Assembly: GCA_033856275.1 (NCBI GenBank)
Contig: JAWVFJ010000050.1
Span: 1 to 64,000 of the forward strand
Length of the DNA: 64,000 bases
From: VRUE01 sp033856275
Lineage (GTDB): Bacteria > Actinomycetota > Thermoleophilia > Solirubrobacterales > 70-9
Direction: 5' to 3'
A program made the position numbers and the translations under genes. The notes beneath the pieces were generated by a model. That model did no database searches and was not told the DNA's origin. It saw only the letters and a list, made by a program, of their open reading frames with translations. Every line of letters begins with the position of its first letter. Position 1 is the stretch's first letter. Below are positions 7,785 through 16,144 of this stretch, in pieces.

Positions 7785-8078
7785 CCCGAAACGCCGCACA
7801 GCGCGAAGACGGACAGGCGCTGGGCAGTGCGCGAGCGCGGCGTCGACGTCTTCCTCGCCGGGGTCGCCGGCCGCAACTTCACCGAGGACTATTGGAAGCG
7901 GATCATCCCCCGCCTTGACCCCAAGGTCGTAGTCCCAACTCACTACGACAACTTCTTCCGCCGGCTCGGCAACCCGATGGAGTTCGTCTCCAACGTCCGG
8001 CTCTCGGCCCTGCCAGAAGAGATTGGCAGGGTCAGCCACGACGTTGAACTCGCCGCTCTACCGCGAGCCGATCTCTAG
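7785..8078 (+). pseudogene. C-terminal fragment of a metallo-beta-lactamase-fold hydrolase
   Basis: The frame is open from 7785 and has a GTG at 7827. The readable part, GVDVFLAGVAGRNFTEDYW followed by DPKVVVPTHYDNFFRRLG, is typical of the end of MBL-fold hydrolases, where the late His binds metal. The N-terminal two thirds, including the HxHxDH motif, is absent. Together with the OsmC remnant just upstream, this marks a decaying segment. The stop overlaps the convergent DUF1697 gene. Confidence 0.55.
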
Positions 8079-8626
8079 GCGAAGTACCTCGCGACGATCT
8101 GCTCGACCGTGCCCCTGGTCCGAATGGTCGTCGGACCAAGGGCGGCGGCAATCGTCTTTAGATCCAGGTCCGATTCAGAGAGCCCGCCCTCCGGCAGCCA
8201 GTAGAGCTCGCGGCCCTCGATCGCGAGACGGTCGTCCTCGGTGGCAAGGGCAAGAGCTTTCTCGCATCCGGCTGCTTTTGGCTTCGCCGTCAGAAAGGCG
8301 ATCTGCACCTTGCCCTTCGAGGACGCCAGGGCGGCAGCGTCGAACGGCTCATACTCGGCCACGGCCCGCAGCTCGTCGGCACTGCGTAGAAAGACCGGCA
8401 CTTCGTAGCCCAACGCCTCTCCCAGGTCGGTTTCGATGCGTACCGTCAGCTTCGCCTCGTCGGCCTCTTCGGTTGCGAAGACGACATTGCCGCTGGCACG
8501 AAAGCACGCGACCTCGGAGAAGCCCAGCGCCTTGAACTCATTGCTCAGCTCGGTGTTCTTGATCCGGCGTCCACCGAGGTTCATCCCCCGCAGGAAGGCG
8601 ACGTAGCTCTCCACGGCCGCAACCAT
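8075..8626 (-). CDS. DUF1697 family protein
   Basis: This 183-residue soluble protein starts at the ATG at 8626 (MVAAVESYVAFLRGMNLGG). That start avoids overlap with the divergent peroxiredoxin gene. The family signature is clear: an early FLRGMNLGGRRIKN, then CFRASGNVVF, and a C-terminal ALGPTTIRTRGTVEQIVARY. DUF1697 proteins are widespread single-copy proteins of unknown biochemical function. No operon partner is visible. Confidence 0.85.
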   Translation of the reverse strand: MVAAVESYVAFLRGMNLGGRRIKNTELSNEFKALGFSEVACFRASGNVVFATEEADEAKLTVRIETDLGEALGYEVPVFLRSADELRAVAEYEPFDAAALASSKGKVQIAFLTAKPKAAGCEKALALATEDDRLAIEGRELYWLPEGGLSESDLDLKTIAAALGPTTIRTRGTVEQIVARYFA

Positions 8627-8666
8627 ACGCGTCCCCGGCCCATCGTCTCCGTGCAAGCATGGCACT

Positions 8667-9242
8667 GTGGACACCGATTTCAGCGAGCTGCCAGCCGGCT
8701 TGCCGGTGCCCGAGGACGACGGCGCGGCGGACCATCTCCAGGGATCGCCGCTGCCGGATTTGGCTTTGCCATCGACGCCCGCTGGATCGTTCGACTGGGC
8801 GACAGGTCGCCTGGTCGTCTACGTCTATCCCCGCACCGGTGTCCCGGACCAGCCGTCCCCCGCCGGTTGGGACGACATCCCCGGCGCACGCGGTTGCACG
8901 CCGCAGAGCTGTGCCTTCCGCGACGCGCTGGGGAAGTTCGCCGACCTCGGCGCTGACGTCATCGGCGTCAGCGCCCAGAGCCCTGACGAACAGCGCGAGT
9001 TCGCCGCGCGGGAGCACATCCCTTTCCCTCTACTCAGCGATACCGATCGTCGCCTCGCCGCCACACTGCGCCTCCCGACATTCGAAGTAGAGGGAATGAT
9101 CCTCTACAAGCGCCTCACCTTCGTCGCCGAAGCGGGCGTGATCGTCAAGGTCTTCTACCCGGTCTTCCCGCCGGACCACAACGCCAGCGAGGTGCTCACC
9201 TGGCTGTCCAGGCGGGTCGATGATGGAGGCGCCGAGAATTGA
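8667..9242 (+). CDS. Peroxiredoxin (AhpC/TSA, PrxQ-like)
   Basis: This 191-residue thioredoxin-fold peroxidase has the fold-typical VVYVYPRTGVP segment and the motif GCTPQSCAFRD. In that motif the first Cys (about 76) would be peroxidatic and the second (about 81) resolving, the C-x4-C arrangement of the BCP/PrxQ group. An insertion of about 15 residues separates YPRTG from the Cys motif. It starts with GTG at 8667, without an obvious ribosome binding site. Its last seven codons and stop lie inside the 3' end of tmRNA on the other strand, so the C-terminal DDGGAEN is encoded by antisense ssrA. Confidence 0.82.
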   Translation: MDTDFSELPAGLPVPEDDGAADHLQGSPLPDLALPSTPAGSFDWATGRLVVYVYPRTGVPDQPSPAGWDDIPGARGCTPQSCAFRDALGKFADLGADVIGVSAQSPDEQREFAAREHIPFPLLSDTDRRLAATLRLPTFEVEGMILYKRLTFVAEAGVIVKVFYPVFPPDHNASEVLTWLSRRVDDGGAEN

Positions 9243-9582
9243 ACTCGGGTCCGTGGTCGTAGCGCGAAGGCATCTACAGGTTTAGCCGGCGCTTGATTCT
9301 CGTCTCCCGGGGTCCGCACCGGCGGGCACTGCGGGAGATAAAGCCCTCTGAATTGTCCCCTGGCAGACGGGGCGATCCGCCTGGGTGAGCCCGCGTTCTG
9401 AAGCCGGCTGCCCTCCCTGCGGGCGAGGGAGGACCGACTCTCATCGCCTAGGTTCTAGCTAGGCAGCGAGGGCGAACTCATGGTCCGCACGTATTGGTTG
9501 GTGCCGGTGTTTAACGAGGCCTCCGGCAACCTCGACCTGCAACCATTCGCACGGATCGACCACGTCGAAGCCTGTCGCCCCC
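9224..9582 (-). ncRNA. ssrA: Transfer-messenger RNA (tmRNA)
   Basis: The 5' end GGGGGCG (9576-9582) pairs with CGCCTCC (9225-9231) as a 7-bp acceptor stem with one G-U, followed by discriminator A at 9224. CCA is not encoded. The T arm GGACCCGAGTTCAATTCTCG is intact. A pseudoknot-like stretch precedes the reading frame. The resume codon is most likely GCG at 9486-9488, preceded by TACGT with the conserved A at -4. This gives the tag ADHEFALAA ending at TAG 9459-9461. tmRNA rescues stalled ribosomes with SmpB, encoded about 3.3 kb to the right on the same strand. Confidence 0.93.
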
Positions 9583-9616
9583 GTGCTATGTGCCATTCAA
9601 TTGTACGGTGTTGACC

Positions 9617-10987
9617 GTGGCCGACCGGGATTTCGACGCGATCGTGCTCGGTGCCGGAGCGCCGGGAGAGGTCTGTGCGGGACGGCTCGCCGACGGCGGG
9701 CTTTCAGTCGCGATCGTCGAGCAGCATCTGGTCGGCGGCGAATGCTCTTACTACGCCTGCATGCCGTCGAAGGCCCTGCTGCGGCCCGCCGACCTGCTCG
9801 CCGAGGCGCAGCGGGTTCCCGGCATCGCCGTGGATGGAAACCTTGACGCCCAGGCGGTGCTCAATCGCCGCGATGAGGTCGTGCACGATCTCGACGATTC
9901 CGGGCAGTTGCCCTGGCTGGATCAACACGGCATCGAGCTCTTCCGCGGCAGCGGGGCGCTCGACGGCGAGCGGCGCGTGCGCGTCGGTGACGACCTTCTG
10001 AGCGCCCGTCGCGTAGTCGTCGTTGCGACCGGCAGCAGCGCGGCGATGCCGCCTATCGACGGCCTTGACTCGGTGCGCGCCTGGAACAACCGCGAGGGCA
10101 CGACGACGGGGCACGTGCCGGAGAGCATGGTCGTGCTCGGCGGCGGTCCGGTTGGCTGTGAGCTCTCGCAAGCCTGGTCTTCCCTCGGCTGCCGGGTCAC
10201 CTTGATCGAGGGTGGCCCGCGCCTGCTCTCGCGCGAGGAGCCTTTCGCCGGTGAAGAAGTCGCAAAGGCTCTGCGTGAGAACCACGGCATCGACGTACGC
10301 ATCGGAGTCAAAGCGACCAAGGTCAGTCGTGACGGCGATGTCGTCTCCGTGGCGCTGGACGATGGCAGCGAGATCGGCGCCGCCGAGATCCTCATCGCCG
10401 TCGGCCGCAAGCCCCGCACCGAGGAGATTGGCCTCGACACCGTCGGCGTCGAATCTGGCAAAGGAGGGTTCCTGGAGTGCGACGACCGGCTGCGGGTGGA
10501 CGGTCGCGAGTGGCTCTTCGCGGTTGGCGACGTCAGCGGCCGAGCGCTCTTCACCCACATGGGCAAGTACCAGGCCTGGGTCGCCGCCGAGAACGTCCTC
10601 GGTCGCGAGGTCGAGGCGATCGCGGAAGGGATCGGCTCGCCGCGGGTTACCTTCACCGACCCCCAAGTTGCCGCCGCCGGCAAGACGCTCGACCAGGCGC
10701 AGGACGCCGGAATCGATGCGCGGGCTGTCGACGTCCCCACCGATGGCACAGCCGGCGCCAGCTTCCAGGGCAAGGAAACCGGCGGCACCTCTCGGATCGT
10801 CATCGACGAGGCTCGCAAGGTCATCGTCGGCGCCACCTTCAGCGGCTTCGAGACCGCCGACTTCCTCCACGCCGCGACGATCGCCATCGTCGGCGAAATC
10901 CCGCTCCCGCAACTACGCCACGCAGTAGCTGCTTACCCGAGCCGCAGCGAGGTCTGGCTCAAGCTGCTCGAGGCCTACGGCCTGTAG
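9617..10987 (+). CDS. Pyridine nucleotide-disulphide oxidoreductase (lipoamide dehydrogenase-like)
   Basis: The flavoprotein has about 456 residues from the GTG at 9617. Longer frames from 9590 would run closer to ssrA. It has an FAD-binding DAIVLGAGAPGE, redox-active cysteines in GGECSYYACMPSK (C-x4-C), an NAD(P)-binding VVLGGGPVGCELSQAW, and a second FAD motif LFAVGDVSG. The C-terminal dimerisation domain lacks the HP-x-x-SE motif of true lipoamide dehydrogenases and reads AAYPSRSE. The substrate may therefore be something other than lipoamide, as in related reductases with Tyr at this position. No 2-oxoacid dehydrogenase genes are adjacent. Confidence 0.83.
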   Translation: MADRDFDAIVLGAGAPGEVCAGRLADGGLSVAIVEQHLVGGECSYYACMPSKALLRPADLLAEAQRVPGIAVDGNLDAQAVLNRRDEVVHDLDDSGQLPWLDQHGIELFRGSGALDGERRVRVGDDLLSARRVVVVATGSSAAMPPIDGLDSVRAWNNREGTTTGHVPESMVVLGGGPVGCELSQAWSSLGCRVTLIEGGPRLLSREEPFAGEEVAKALRENHGIDVRIGVKATKVSRDGDVVSVALDDGSEIGAAEILIAVGRKPRTEEIGLDTVGVESGKGGFLECDDRLRVDGREWLFAVGDVSGRALFTHMGKYQAWVAAENVLGREVEAIAEGIGSPRVTFTDPQVAAAGKTLDQAQDAGIDARAVDVPTDGTAGASFQGKETGGTSRIVIDEARKVIVGATFSGFETADFLHAATIAIVGEIPLPQLRHAVAAYPSRSEVWLKLLEAYGL

Positions 10988-11004
10988 CGGCGAGCATCGC
11001 CTGC

Positions 11005-11056
11005 TGAGCGATCCCAGTAGGGGTGGAGCGTCTTGAACCCCTGCCGGGACCGCTCA
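11005..11056. terminator. Imperfect 20-bp hairpin between convergent genes
   Basis: Arms 11005-11024 and 11037-11056 pair at 18 of 20 positions, including one wobble, with a 12-base loop. It lies between the oxidoreductase stop (10987) and the stop of the convergent helix-hairpin-helix gene (11054), so it probably ends both transcripts. Its core TAGGGGTGGAGCGTCTTG recurs with one change in the element near 35.77 kb, suggesting a dispersed palindromic repeat. Confidence 0.5.
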
Positions 11057-12859
11057 AACCGTCGAGCGTCTCTTCAGGTCTTCCAGAACGTCCTGCGGAA
11101 ACCCGGGCACCTCGTCGAGATCATCGACGGAGCCAAAGCGGCCGAGGCGCTCGCGATGGGCGAGCAACCGCGTCGCCTGTGTAACGGAGAGGTTCTCGGA
11201 GCGAAGTTGCTCGAAGGTGACCAAGTTGAGATCGATCGTTCCACCGGCAGCAGCGGCCGGAGCCGGCGGCTCGGGAGCCGGAGGTGGGGTCGGCGGCGTT
11301 GGGGCTGGCGGTGGCGGCACTGGTTCCGGCGGCGGGGTGGGCATGGGGGGCGTTGGGCTGGGTGGTCCGGGCTCCGGCGCCGGGGGCGCTGGAGGGCCTG
11401 GGTCGGGCGCAGGCGGGGTGGGCTCGGGCATAGGGGGTGGTGCGGGCGGGGTTGGTTGCGGCATCGCTGGCTGTCCTCCTTGGCCTTGAACAGATTGGAT
11501 CACGGCCTGCTCCGCTTCGGCGGCGCGACGCTCGGCTTCGCGGGCGCGCTCCTCAGCCTGGGCGACGCTGTCGCGAATCTCCTCCAGGCGCCGCTCGCGC
11601 TCCTGCTCTTCGGACTTCAGCTTGGCCAGTCGCTCGGCCTCGGCGGCGCGGCGCTCGGCTTCCTTGGTCCGCTCTTCGATCTGCCGCAGACGCTCCTGGG
11701 CCTCGGCCATCGCTCGCTCCTGAGCCTCACGCTCTTGCTGAAGACGCTGCTCAGCGCTCTGCAGGCCGGCGGGCTCGGCGCTCAGCGGAGGCGGGGTCGG
11801 CGGCCCCATCGGCGATGCGGGGGGCGGCACCGCTGCCATGCCCTGGGTTACCTGCCCGCCCTGTGCCCGTGTGGCTCGTTCTTCGGCTTCGCGCTGCATC
11901 CGCTCGGCCTCCTGAATGCGACGATCCGCCTCGGCGCGGATTCTTTCCTCCTCGCGCTGGATCTCAGCGACCTTGTCATGCACCCGCTGTTCGGCCAGAG
12001 CGGGGTCCTCATAACCCACGGGCGGTCCCCCTGCAGCGGTGAGCGGAGATGTCATTGCCGGCGGCGGTGAGGGCTCGCCAGGAGCTGGCGAAACGGGCGG
12101 CGCCTGTGACATCGGGGTCGCTTGCGGGACGGGCGGGACCATGGTTGGCGGAGTCGGCACCGCAGCTGCCGGCGGCACGGCTGCGGACGGTACCGCCGCG
12201 GTCCCCTGTTGAAGCTGTTCGCGCTCGTGGGCGGCCCGCGCCTCGGCGAGCTGGCGCTCGGCCTTTGCGGCTTCCTTGCGTGCCCGCCGGCTGTCGGCGC
12301 GCCCACCACTGCCGACCGGCTTGCCGCGCCGTTCGGCCCGCTTTGCCAGACGTTCTTCTTTTCGCCGTTTCGCCTCTTCCTGGCGCCGTTTGCGATGCTC
12401 GATCCGAGCCACCCGCTGCTGCTCCCGGGCTTGTTTGCGCTTCTCCTTCCCACTCAGCGGCTGCCCACTGGCAGCGGCCGGCGAGCCTGCAGTGACAGGC
12501 GGGGTTGCGGCCGTGGGCGGGGGCGTCATCGCGGGCGGTGGGGTCCGCGGCAGCTCTGCGGTCTGAGCTTGCGCTGGGGACGGCGGGGCACCCGCGCGAC
12601 CGGGCGGAGGGGGCGGGGGCGTCGATGGCGAGGCTTTCTCCTTCGCCGCCTTCTCCTTGCTGCGTCGCTGAGTGATGCTGACCACCAGCAGGAGCAGCAG
12701 GATCGCCGCGACCAGAGCGGCGACGAAGTACTGGACGTTGTCGCTGACGAAGTTGCCGGCTTTGCTCGGGAAGGACTCCGCTTTGGCCTGGGCCGGAACG
12801 GCCAAGGCCAGCACAACGAGGGTCACCGTGGACCAAAGCAGGGCAATCCTGGAACGCAT
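11054..12859 (-). CDS. Membrane-anchored coiled-coil protein with C-terminal ComEA-like helix-hairpin-helix
   Basis: The 601-residue protein has an N-terminal signal-type helix (about 6-26), a second membrane helix at about 44-62 followed by QRRSKEK, and then long Pro/Ala-rich linkers. These alternate with highly charged helical coiled-coil blocks (about 140-225, 290-345 and 375-455). The last 60 residues, from IDLNLVTFEQLR through LDEVPGFPQDVLEDL, match the HhH unit of ComEA and type II secretion K proteins. The positive-inside rule suggests the large part is cytoplasmic. The role is unknown. DNA tethering at the membrane is conceivable. It lies just downstream of smpB. Confidence 0.65.
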   Translation of the reverse strand: MRSRIALLWSTVTLVVLALAVPAQAKAESFPSKAGNFVSDNVQYFVAALVAAILLLLLVVSITQRRSKEKAAKEKASPSTPPPPPPGRAGAPPSPAQAQTAELPRTPPPAMTPPPTAATPPVTAGSPAAASGQPLSGKEKRKQAREQQRVARIEHRKRRQEEAKRRKEERLAKRAERRGKPVGSGGRADSRRARKEAAKAERQLAEARAAHEREQLQQGTAAVPSAAVPPAAAVPTPPTMVPPVPQATPMSQAPPVSPAPGEPSPPPAMTSPLTAAGGPPVGYEDPALAEQRVHDKVAEIQREEERIRAEADRRIQEAERMQREAEERATRAQGGQVTQGMAAVPPPASPMGPPTPPPLSAEPAGLQSAEQRLQQEREAQERAMAEAQERLRQIEERTKEAERRAAEAERLAKLKSEEQERERRLEEIRDSVAQAEERAREAERRAAEAEQAVIQSVQGQGGQPAMPQPTPPAPPPMPEPTPPAPDPGPPAPPAPEPGPPSPTPPMPTPPPEPVPPPPAPTPPTPPPAPEPPAPAAAAGGTIDLNLVTFEQLRSENLSVTQATRLLAHRERLGRFGSVDDLDEVPGFPQDVLEDLKRRSTV

Positions 12860-12870
12860 CGGTCCCGAAG

Positions 12871-13356
12871 CTACCTCATCCGGCCCTTGAATTCCCGCTC
12901 GACTTCGCGACGCACGTCACGGTCCGCGATCTCCCGTCGCCGGTCACGGCCCTCCTTGCCCCGCGCCAGCGCCAACTCGACCTTCGCCCGGGGTCCTTTG
13001 AAGTAGATACGCAGGGGAATCAGCGTCAGGCCTTTCTCGGCCGTCTTGCCGATCAGCCTTTCGATCTCGCCCTTGTGCAGCAGCAATTTGCGCGGTCGCT
13101 CCGGCTCGTGGTTCTCACGGCTGGCCGGTTCGTATGGCGGGATATGCAGCTTGCGCAGCCAGACCTCGCCCTTCTCGACCACCGCGTAGGCGTCGGTCAT
13201 CTGCGCCTTGCCGTTGCGCAGTGACTTCACCTCGGATCCCCGCAGGACAATCCCCGCCTCCATTTTCTCCACCGCTTCGAATTTGTGGCGGGCGCGACGG
13301 TTGGTGGCGACGTCTCCCGAGACGGGCTCGCGCTGCACCTTCGACTTCTTAGCCAC
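12871..13356 (-). CDS. smpB: SsrA-binding protein SmpB
   Basis: The start is GTG at 13356, which overlaps the rnr stop by 8 bases (GTGGCTAA). The resulting 161-residue protein begins VAKKSKVQREPVSGDVATNR with the conserved NRRARHKFE. The OB-fold core follows (GIVLRGSEVKSLR, LHIPPYEPASR, LIPLRIYFKGPRAKVELALARGK), then the basic C-terminal tail KGRDRRREIADRD that enters the mRNA channel. SmpB delivers tmRNA to stalled ribosomes. It is translationally coupled to rnr and lies in the ftsEX-ctp-rnr-smpB operon. Confidence 0.95.
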   Translation of the reverse strand: MAKKSKVQREPVSGDVATNRRARHKFEAVEKMEAGIVLRGSEVKSLRNGKAQMTDAYAVVEKGEVWLRKLHIPPYEPASRENHEPERPRKLLLHKGEIERLIGKTAEKGLTLIPLRIYFKGPRAKVELALARGKEGRDRRREIADRDVRREVEREFKGRMR

Positions 13357-14947
13357 TGGCCATCTCCAGATCGACGCGTCCGCGCTGAGGAGTGACCTCG
13401 GTGACGCGGACGGATATCGGATCCCCAAGGCTCAAATTGGTGCCGGACTCCCGCCCGACCAAAGCCGTCTCGGTCTGGTTCAGCTCGAAGCGCTCGGCCC
13501 CGATCGTCCGGGCTGGCACGAATCCCTTGTAGACGTCGCCGAGCTCGCCGCCGAACGCGATGAAAGCGCCAGCCCTGATCACCCCCGATATCTCGCCCTC
13601 GAACTCGACCTCCCTCCCGCGCTCCTCGAGCTCTCGCCGCAGCAAGTAAGCAGCGCAGACATCATCGGCGTCGCGCTCAATCCGCACCGACTCCCGCTCG
13701 CTCTCGCTGCAGTGCCAGGCCACTTCGCGCACCTCGACTGCGCGGAGAGCCTCCTCCCCCTCGCCCAACGTCGCCAGAAGGGCTCGGTGCACGAGCAGGT
13801 CCGGGTAGCGACGGATCGGGGAGGTGAAGTGACAGTAGGCGGGGCTGCCCAGGCCGGCGTGACCGCTGTTGCGGTCGCTGTAGGAAGCCTGCATCAGGGA
13901 GCGAAGCACGAGCGATGTATACGCCTCGCGGCCATGGCCGCGACGTCTCGCCTCCTCGAGCACGAGCCGGCTCGCCACCGCCACCGCCTCGGCCGCTTGG
14001 CTGGGCGCGAGCCCCTGGCCCAGCGGTGGCGTCGGCACACCGAGGGCGTGCAGCTGTTCGATCAGACGCTCGACGCGCAGTGGATCGGGCTGGGGGTGCA
14101 CCCGGTAGACCGCTGGCACCCGCTTGCGCTCCAGCAGCTGTGCCACCTGTTCGTTGGCGAGAATCATCAGCCGCTCGATCAGGCGATGCGACTCAGTCTG
14201 CGCCACCAAGCGAGCAACGACGACGCCTCCGCTGGAGTCAAAGCGAAACTCGGGCTCTGAGGAGTCGACGTCGAGGCTGGTCGAACCGCGGCGCTCGCCC
14301 AGCGCCGCCGCTGCCTCGCGCGCCACTCCCAGTGGCTCGGCGACGCTCTCAGGCGCACTTGCCTTGCCGGCAAAGACCAGGTCGAGCTCGTCGTAGTCGA
14401 GACGAGCACGGGAGCGAATGCGGCTGCGATAGAAGCTGGCGGCGCGAGGGGCGGCGCTTGGGCCCAGCTCGATCTCCGCCGTCACCGCCAGTCGCTCCAC
14501 GCCCGGCGCCAAGCTGCAGGCGTCCTCGCTCAGCGCCCGCGGCAGCATCGGCTCGACCGCGCCAGGCACGTAGGTGCTGTTGCCGCGCCGCCGAGCCTCG
14601 AGGTCGAGCGGGGTACCGGGCCGCACGTGGGCGGCCACATCGGCGATGTGGATCCAGATCCGGATGCCGTCCGCCTCGCGCTGCGCCGAGATCGCGTCGT
14701 CGAAATCCCGCGCCGAGGCAGGATCGATCGTGAATGTCGGCAGCTCGGTGAGATCGCGACGGCGAATCTCGCTGCCTTCGGCCTCATCGGCGGCGCGTCC
14801 CGCTTCGACCTCGAGGGCGGCGGCGAAACCGCGGCCGCCGAGTCGTTCTTGCAAAAGGGCCTCGACCGCCTCACGGGCGTTCTTCGGCTGCGCCTGCCGG
14901 CGCCCGCGTTGCCGCTCGCGGTGATAGCGCCAGTCGCGCTTGCTCAC
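13349..14947 (-). CDS. rnr: RNB-family exoribonuclease (RNase R/II type)
   Basis: The 532-residue protein has a full RNB catalytic domain (about 70-400). It contains the acidic motif TIDPASARDFDDAI, whose aspartates bind Mg2+, and YCHFTSPIRRYPDLLVHR. A C-terminal S1-like domain (about 440-530, VEFEGEISGVIRAGAFIAF) follows. It lacks the N-terminal cold-shock domains of Escherichia coli RNase R, so it is shorter than typical. 3'-5' degradation of structured or non-stop mRNA fits its position next to smpB. The start ATG overlaps the ctp stop (ATGA, 14944-14947). Confidence 0.9.
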   Translation of the reverse strand: MSKRDWRYHRERQRGRRQAQPKNAREAVEALLQERLGGRGFAAALEVEAGRAADEAEGSEIRRRDLTELPTFTIDPASARDFDDAISAQREADGIRIWIHIADVAAHVRPGTPLDLEARRRGNSTYVPGAVEPMLPRALSEDACSLAPGVERLAVTAEIELGPSAAPRAASFYRSRIRSRARLDYDELDLVFAGKASAPESVAEPLGVAREAAAALGERRGSTSLDVDSSEPEFRFDSSGGVVVARLVAQTESHRLIERLMILANEQVAQLLERKRVPAVYRVHPQPDPLRVERLIEQLHALGVPTPPLGQGLAPSQAAEAVAVASRLVLEEARRRGHGREAYTSLVLRSLMQASYSDRNSGHAGLGSPAYCHFTSPIRRYPDLLVHRALLATLGEGEEALRAVEVREVAWHCSESERESVRIERDADDVCAAYLLRRELEERGREVEFEGEISGVIRAGAFIAFGGELGDVYKGFVPARTIGAERFELNQTETALVGRESGTNLSLGDPISVRVTEVTPQRGRVDLEMASG

Positions 14948-16137
14948 TGGGGGCCCTGCTGCGCCGCCAGCACCCCCAGGGCCCGTTCGAGGGCCTCGTC
15001 AGGCGTGGTACGGAGATCGTCGCGCGCCTGCACATCGGGGTGGATGCCGTGGCTCTTGGCGAGGTTGACGCCATCGGGCGTGAAGTACTCGCCGATCGTC
15101 AGCTTCAAGGCGCCGCCGTTGGAGAGCCCGATCTCCTGCTGGAAAACTCCCTTTCCGTAGGAGCGCGTGCCGACGACCTTTGAGCCGGCGTCATCGGCAA
15201 GCGCCGCGGTGAGGATCTCAGCCGCCGAAGCCGTGTTGCGATCGATCAAGACGACGACCGGAACTGCCGGAAGGTTGTCACCGACAGTCTTGTAGACGGT
15301 ATGGCCCTGGGTCCGCGAGTCGGTGCTCACCACCACTTCGTCCTTGGGCAGGAAGATGCTGGCGGTGAGCACCGACTCCTCGAGCAGGCCGCCGCCGTTG
15401 CCCCGCAGGTCGAGCACGATCCCTTCGGCGCCTTTCCTCTCGACCTTTTCGACCGCTTCGCGCAACGCCGCGTGAGCACCTTCGCTGAAGGAGATCAGCT
15501 GCACGTAGCCGAGAGTCTTGCCTCCAACTTCCTTCACTTTGCTGCTCACCACCGGTAGTGAGATCTGTTCCCTGGTGACTTTCACGTCGCGGACCTTGCC
15601 GCCAGCGCCCTTCGTCACCCCGATCGTCACCTCCGACCCTTCCGGGCCTTTGATCTTTTCGGTAGAGACCTGGCTGTTCTCCCCTGCAATCGATTCGCCA
15701 TCGACGGAAACGATCAGGTCCCCGGGTTCGATCCCCGCCCGCTGCGCCGGGGAGTGGGGAAAGACGCTGTCCACCCGCAGTCCCTGCTTGACCTGGGTGA
15801 CGGTGAGGCCGATCCCGGAGAAATGCCCCGAGATCGACGCGTCGAAACTGGCCAGGGCTTCCGGCGAGAAGTAGTCGGAGAAACGATCGCCGTGGCGGCG
15901 GCGCAGCTCGCGGACCATGCCCTGCAACGAGGCATTGGTCAGCTCGGTCGCGCCAACCGGACGGTAGTAGTTGTCCTCGATCAGTTCGGTCGCTTCCACG
16001 TTGAGCCCGGCCGTGTCGTCGACGAAATGGTCGCGGATGAATTCGGGCAGCTTCGCCGGGTGCCCGCCGAGCCAGATCCCAGCGCAGAAGAAGACGATCA
16101 CGGCGGCCACGAGGGCCGCGATCCTGGCCCTCTTCAC
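14944..16137 (-). CDS. S41 carboxy-terminal processing peptidase (CtpA-like)
   Basis: The 397-residue enzyme has an N-terminal signal anchor (about 5-24), a PDZ domain (about 105-190, GIGLTVTQ and GDLIVSVDGE) and an S41 catalytic domain. The domain contains LDLRGNGGG, then S304 in DRNTASAAEIL and K329 in SYGKGVFQ, the Ser-Lys dyad. Such proteases work outside the membrane on envelope proteins. In Bacillus-type loci they lie with ftsEX and help control peptidoglycan hydrolysis. Here it sits between ftsX and rnr in one operon. Confidence 0.93.
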   Translation of the reverse strand: MKRARIAALVAAVIVFFCAGIWLGGHPAKLPEFIRDHFVDDTAGLNVEATELIEDNYYRPVGATELTNASLQGMVRELRRRHGDRFSDYFSPEALASFDASISGHFSGIGLTVTQVKQGLRVDSVFPHSPAQRAGIEPGDLIVSVDGESIAGENSQVSTEKIKGPEGSEVTIGVTKGAGGKVRDVKVTREQISLPVVSSKVKEVGGKTLGYVQLISFSEGAHAALREAVEKVERKGAEGIVLDLRGNGGGLLEESVLTASIFLPKDEVVVSTDSRTQGHTVYKTVGDNLPAVPVVVLIDRNTASAAEILTAALADDAGSKVVGTRSYGKGVFQQEIGLSNGGALKLTIGEYFTPDGVNLAKSHGIHPDVQARDDLRTTPDEALERALGVLAAQQGPQ

Positions 16138-16144
16138 GATCAGC

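Noticed and set aside
11217..12070. Glycine-rich plus-strand frames opposite the HhH protein
   Set aside because: The Gly/Ala composition mirrors the Pro-rich linkers of the minus-strand gene; no family signature.
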